A DNA stretch of 8,084 nucleotides from Nitrososphaerota archaeon (GTDB lineage Archaea > Thermoproteota > Nitrososphaeria > Nitrososphaerales > UBA183): positions 1 through 8,084 of the forward strand of contig JAFMAU010000079.1 in assembly GCA_029784825.1 (NCBI GenBank), read 5' to 3'. The notes beneath the pieces are model-generated. The model was not told the origin of the DNA and searched no databases. It was given only the letters and a program-made list of their open reading frames with translations. The stretch's first letter is position 1. The number at the start of each line of letters is the position of its first letter. Of the stretch, positions 5,934 to 8,084 are shown piece after piece. The position numbers and the translations under genes were made by a program.

Positions 5934-7576
5934 AGGTCTCCGAAGTCCTGGTAAGGTCTCTTGAGAGCTACGGCGTGAAGAGGGCCTACGGCCTAGTGGG
6001 GACATCGGTCCTGGAGCTCATGGACGCGCTCACTACCAGTCAGATCAGATACGTCTCGACGAGACATGAACAGGTAGCGGTAAGCATGGCAGACGCCGAA
6101 GGGCGGGTCACGGGCCGTCCGGGGGTGGCCTTTGTCCATGGGGGGCCGGGCTTCCTCAACTCTATCGTGAGCGTCACTAACGCATGGAAGGACGGGTCGC
6201 CTATGCTGCTGGTCGCCGGGGCGGTGAAGAAGCGTATGGTGGGGATGGACTCCTGGCTGGAGGTCCCGCAGTCGGCGATGATTTCGAGCGTCGTGAAGAA
6301 GGCGTGGCGAGTCGAGAGGGGGCAGGACGCCGCCCGGGTGTTCTCTGAAGCATACTCGCTGGCGATGTCCCCGCCCTTCGGCCCGGTCTTCGTCGAGGTG
6401 CCCGAGGATGTCTGGGGGCAGGAGGCTGGGAGAGACACGGTCCCGCCTTCGGCTTCGCCTGCCAGGAGGGCAGGGCAGGATGAAGTGCAAAGGGTCGCTG
6501 ACGCGCTCGCGAAGGCGGCCATGCCACTGGTCGTCGCGGGGGGAGGGATCAACAGCCCGTCGGGAGCGGCTGCGCTCGCCTCCCTGCTGAAGAGGTACAA
6601 GGTCCCGGTGGTCGTGACTGGGAACGGGCGCGGGGCGGTCCCGGACGACGACCCCCTCGTGCTGGGGAGGATAGGATTCGGGGGTGGGAACACCGTGGCG
6701 GATGGGGCGCTCGCGAAGGCGGACGTCGTCCTCTGCCTGGGGTGCGGCCTTTCTGACGTCTCCACCTATGGTTTCAACCTGACCCCAAGAGGCGAAGTGT
6801 ACGTGGTAGACCTGGACCCTCTATGGGACAGGAAACCTGCGCCGTGCTCCATGCATGTGGGGTGCGACGCGCCTGACTTCGCTGCGAGGCTGGCCCCCAT
6901 CCTGCCGCAGAGGCCGCTCGGAGGCGCGTGGGAGGCACAGATCGAGGAGTGGAGGAGGGCCTGGGGGGCGATGTTGGATGCTGGGTCTCGGACAAGTTCG
7001 GGCTTCGTGAGCGCAGGCAAGTTCCTCACGGCCCTCGACGGCGCCCTTCCTGCGGATTCGGTCCTGGCTGCCGGGCAGGGGCTGCATGTCCTGTACGCCT
7101 ACGCCTTCATGAGAGTGAGGTCGAGCCGCTCATTCCTCGCAGCGACCAACATGGGGTCGATGGGGTTCGTCTTCCCTGCGGCGCTGGGTGCGAAGATGAC
7201 CTTCCCCGAGCGGGAGGTGGTCGCGGTACTGGGAGACGGGGAGTTCCTGATGACTCTCCAGGACTTGGAAACCGCGGTGAGGGAGAGGGTCGGGGTCAAG
7301 CTCGTCATCGTCAACGACAACTCGTACAGGGTGCTGCTCATGAGGCAGAAGATCCAGAAGATGGGAAGGGTGTTCGGCACCACTCATTCGAACCCGGACT
7401 TTGTTGGGATGGCGGAAGCCTTCGGAGCTCGGGGCATCTCGGTTGGCTCGGACCAGGATATTGAGGGCGCGGTGAGGTTCATTACGGAGAAGTCTGACGT
7501 GCCGCTGATAGTCGACCTGAGAATCGACCCCGAGGACCTCCCTCCCCTGAACATACAGGGTTCCCTGATGTTCTAG
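5930..7576 (+). CDS. Thiamine-diphosphate enzyme, acetolactate synthase/2-oxoacid decarboxylase superfamily
   Basis: A 548-residue enzyme with the Pyr, central and PP domains in order (about 1-165, 185-325, 360-530). The activating glutamate is E47 in TRHEQ. The ThDP/Mg motif is GDG (435-437) with 24 residues to N462-D-N464. GSMGFVFPAALGA (409-421) precedes it, as in this superfamily. Several residues associated with true acetohydroxyacid synthase differ: the F-Q of 'GTDAFQE' is W109-L110, the H-Q of 'GQHQ' is G-L, and the pocket Trp after the NDN motif aligns with R472. It is therefore more likely a 2-oxoacid decarboxylase or carboligase of unknown substrate than a biosynthetic AHAS. The frame is open upstream to about 5717, but ATG 5930 is chosen because conserved sequence (MKVSEVLVRSLESYGV) begins there and it overlaps the dehydrogenase stop by four bases. 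Confidence 0.9.
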   Translation: MKVSEVLVRSLESYGVKRAYGLVGTSVLELMDALTTSQIRYVSTRHEQVAVSMADAEGRVTGRPGVAFVHGGPGFLNSIVSVTNAWKDGSPMLLVAGAVKKRMVGMDSWLEVPQSAMISSVVKKAWRVERGQDAARVFSEAYSLAMSPPFGPVFVEVPEDVWGQEAGRDTVPPSASPARRAGQDEVQRVADALAKAAMPLVVAGGGINSPSGAAALASLLKRYKVPVVVTGNGRGAVPDDDPLVLGRIGFGGGNTVADGALAKADVVLCLGCGLSDVSTYGFNLTPRGEVYVVDLDPLWDRKPAPCSMHVGCDAPDFAARLAPILPQRPLGGAWEAQIEEWRRAWGAMLDAGSRTSSGFVSAGKFLTALDGALPADSVLAAGQGLHVLYAYAFMRVRSSRSFLAATNMGSMGFVFPAALGAKMTFPEREVVAVLGDGEFLMTLQDLETAVRERVGVKLVIVNDNSYRVLLMRQKIQKMGRVFGTTHSNPDFVGMAEAFGARGISVGSDQDIEGAVRFITEKSDVPLIVDLRIDPEDLPPLNIQGSLMF

Positions 7577-7587
7577 TGGTTGAGACC

Positions 7588-7593
7588 TTTTTA
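7588..7593 (+). promoter_or_regulatory. TATA-like box of the M20 gene, also a T-run after the ThDP gene
   Basis: TTTTTA within CCTTTTTAGG is centred 26.5 bases before the ATG at 7617, consistent with a leaderless transcript beginning at that ATG. It starts 12 bases after the ThDP enzyme stop, and its five Ts could also end that operon's transcript. Overlapping terminator and promoter use is an inference. Confidence 0.55.
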
Positions 7594-7616
7594 GGAGCAG
7601 AGCCGTGGCCAGGGCC

Positions 7617-8084
7617 ATGGATTTCCTCTCCGAAGCTGAGCGGATAGAGCCCGAGATTGTAAAGACGAGGAGGGCATTTCACCTTCACCCGGAACTGGCC
7701 TACCATGAGCAGGCGACTGCGAAGCTGGTCGCGGAGAAGCTCGAGGCGATGGGGATTGAGACGAAGAGGGGCGTCGGAGGGACGGGGGTCCTGGGGATAC
7801 TGAAGGGGGCGAAGAAGGGGCGCGTGGTCGCCCTCAGGGCCGACATGGACGGCCTTCCAGTCCAGGAGATGGCCGACGTTGAATTCAGGTCAAAGTCGGA
7901 TGGTGTCATGCACGCCTGCGGGCACGACAGCCACATCGCAATGCTCCTCGGAGCTGCCAGGATTCTGGCGGACCACAGAGCAGAGCTCAAGGGAACGGTG
8001 AAGTTCATCTTCCAACCAGCCGAAGAAGCAGCCGAGGCCGGCGGCGGGGCGAGACCCATGATCGAAGCCGGGGTTCTGCAGAAG
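7617..8084 (+). CDS. M20-family amidohydrolase / metallopeptidase (3' end cut by window)
   Basis: The first 156 residues of an M20D-type metal-dependent amidohydrolase; the family is usually 380-400 residues, so over half is missing. Visible are HLHPELAYHE (22-31), the VALRADMDGLP block (71-81; most members have RADMDALP), HACGHDSH (99-106) with metal ligands C101 and H103, and FQPAEE (132-137) where E136 is the likely catalytic base and E137 a ligand. Family members hydrolyse N-acyl amino acids (aminoacylase, hippurate hydrolase), N-acetyl-diaminopimelate, or auxin conjugates. A deacetylase of N-acetyl amino acids would release acetate, but substrate cannot be read from this fragment. ATG 7617 is preferred over the in-frame GTG 7605 because the TATA-like box is centred 26.5 bases before the ATG. 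The GTG is four codons upstream and would start before the expected mRNA 5' end. Confidence 0.93.
   Translation, partial: MDFLSEAERIEPEIVKTRRAFHLHPELAYHEQATAKLVAEKLEAMGIETKRGVGGTGVLGILKGAKKGRVVALRADMDGLPVQEMADVEFRSKSDGVMHACGHDSHIAMLLGAARILADHRAELKGTVKFIFQPAEEAAEAGGGARPMIEAGVLQK

Noticed and set aside
5265..6005. 246-codon minus-strand frame over the dehydrogenase
   Set aside because: Fully overlaps two well-supported plus-strand genes and has no recognisable motif.
6040..6765. 241-codon minus-strand frame over the ThDP enzyme
   Set aside because: Ser/Ala/Pro-rich composition typical of antisense reading of GC-rich coding DNA; no motif.
7605..7607. GTG as the start of the M20 gene
   Set aside because: In frame, but only 14.5 bases from the TATA-like box centre; ATG 7617 fits the 26.5-base spacing seen at other genes.

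Overview
The window looks archaeal. Proteins are GC-rich, AGG is a common arginine codon, Shine-Dalgarno sites are largely absent, and short A/T boxes sit about 26-27 bases before several start codons, as expected for TATA-driven leaderless transcripts. I cannot fix the lineage from sequence alone; a heterotrophic member of the Thermoproteota/Nitrososphaeria or Thermoplasmatota is a guess. There are eight protein genes, two of them cut by the window edges. I see no RNA genes, insertion sequences or CRISPR arrays, and no gene-free stretch over 300 bases.

Left half (1-4117, all + strand): an acetate-handling cluster. It holds the 3' part of an AMP-forming acetyl-CoA synthetase (1-1799), a stand-alone GNAT acetyltransferase whose N-terminus resembles the Pat/PatZ protein acetyltransferase domain (1879-2445), a complete zinc-dependent class I HDAC/AcuC-type deacetylase (2480-3448), and an acetate transporter of the AceTr (GPR1/FUN34/YaaH, SatP) family (3512-4117). 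The natural reading is uptake of acetate, activation to acetyl-CoA, and reversible lysine acetylation of the synthetase. This has the logic of Bacillus acsA-acuABC, with archaeal-style promoters and an acetate carrier alongside.

Middle (4118-4943): a 117-base convergent spacer with a GC-rich hairpin, then a minus-strand DUF998-type six-helix membrane protein (4235-4855), then an 88-base divergent promoter region.

Right half (4944-8084, + strand): a D-isomer-specific 2-hydroxyacid dehydrogenase (4944-5933) and a thiamine-diphosphate enzyme (5930-7576) that overlap by four bases (ATGA), so they are probably made together. The pair would interconvert a 2-hydroxyacid and a 2-oxoacid and then decarboxylate or ligate the latter; the substrate is unknown. 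Next is the 5' part of an M20-family amidohydrolase/peptidase (7617 to the window end), with its own TATA-like box. An N-acetyl or other N-acyl substrate for it could release acetate for the left-hand genes, but that link is speculative.
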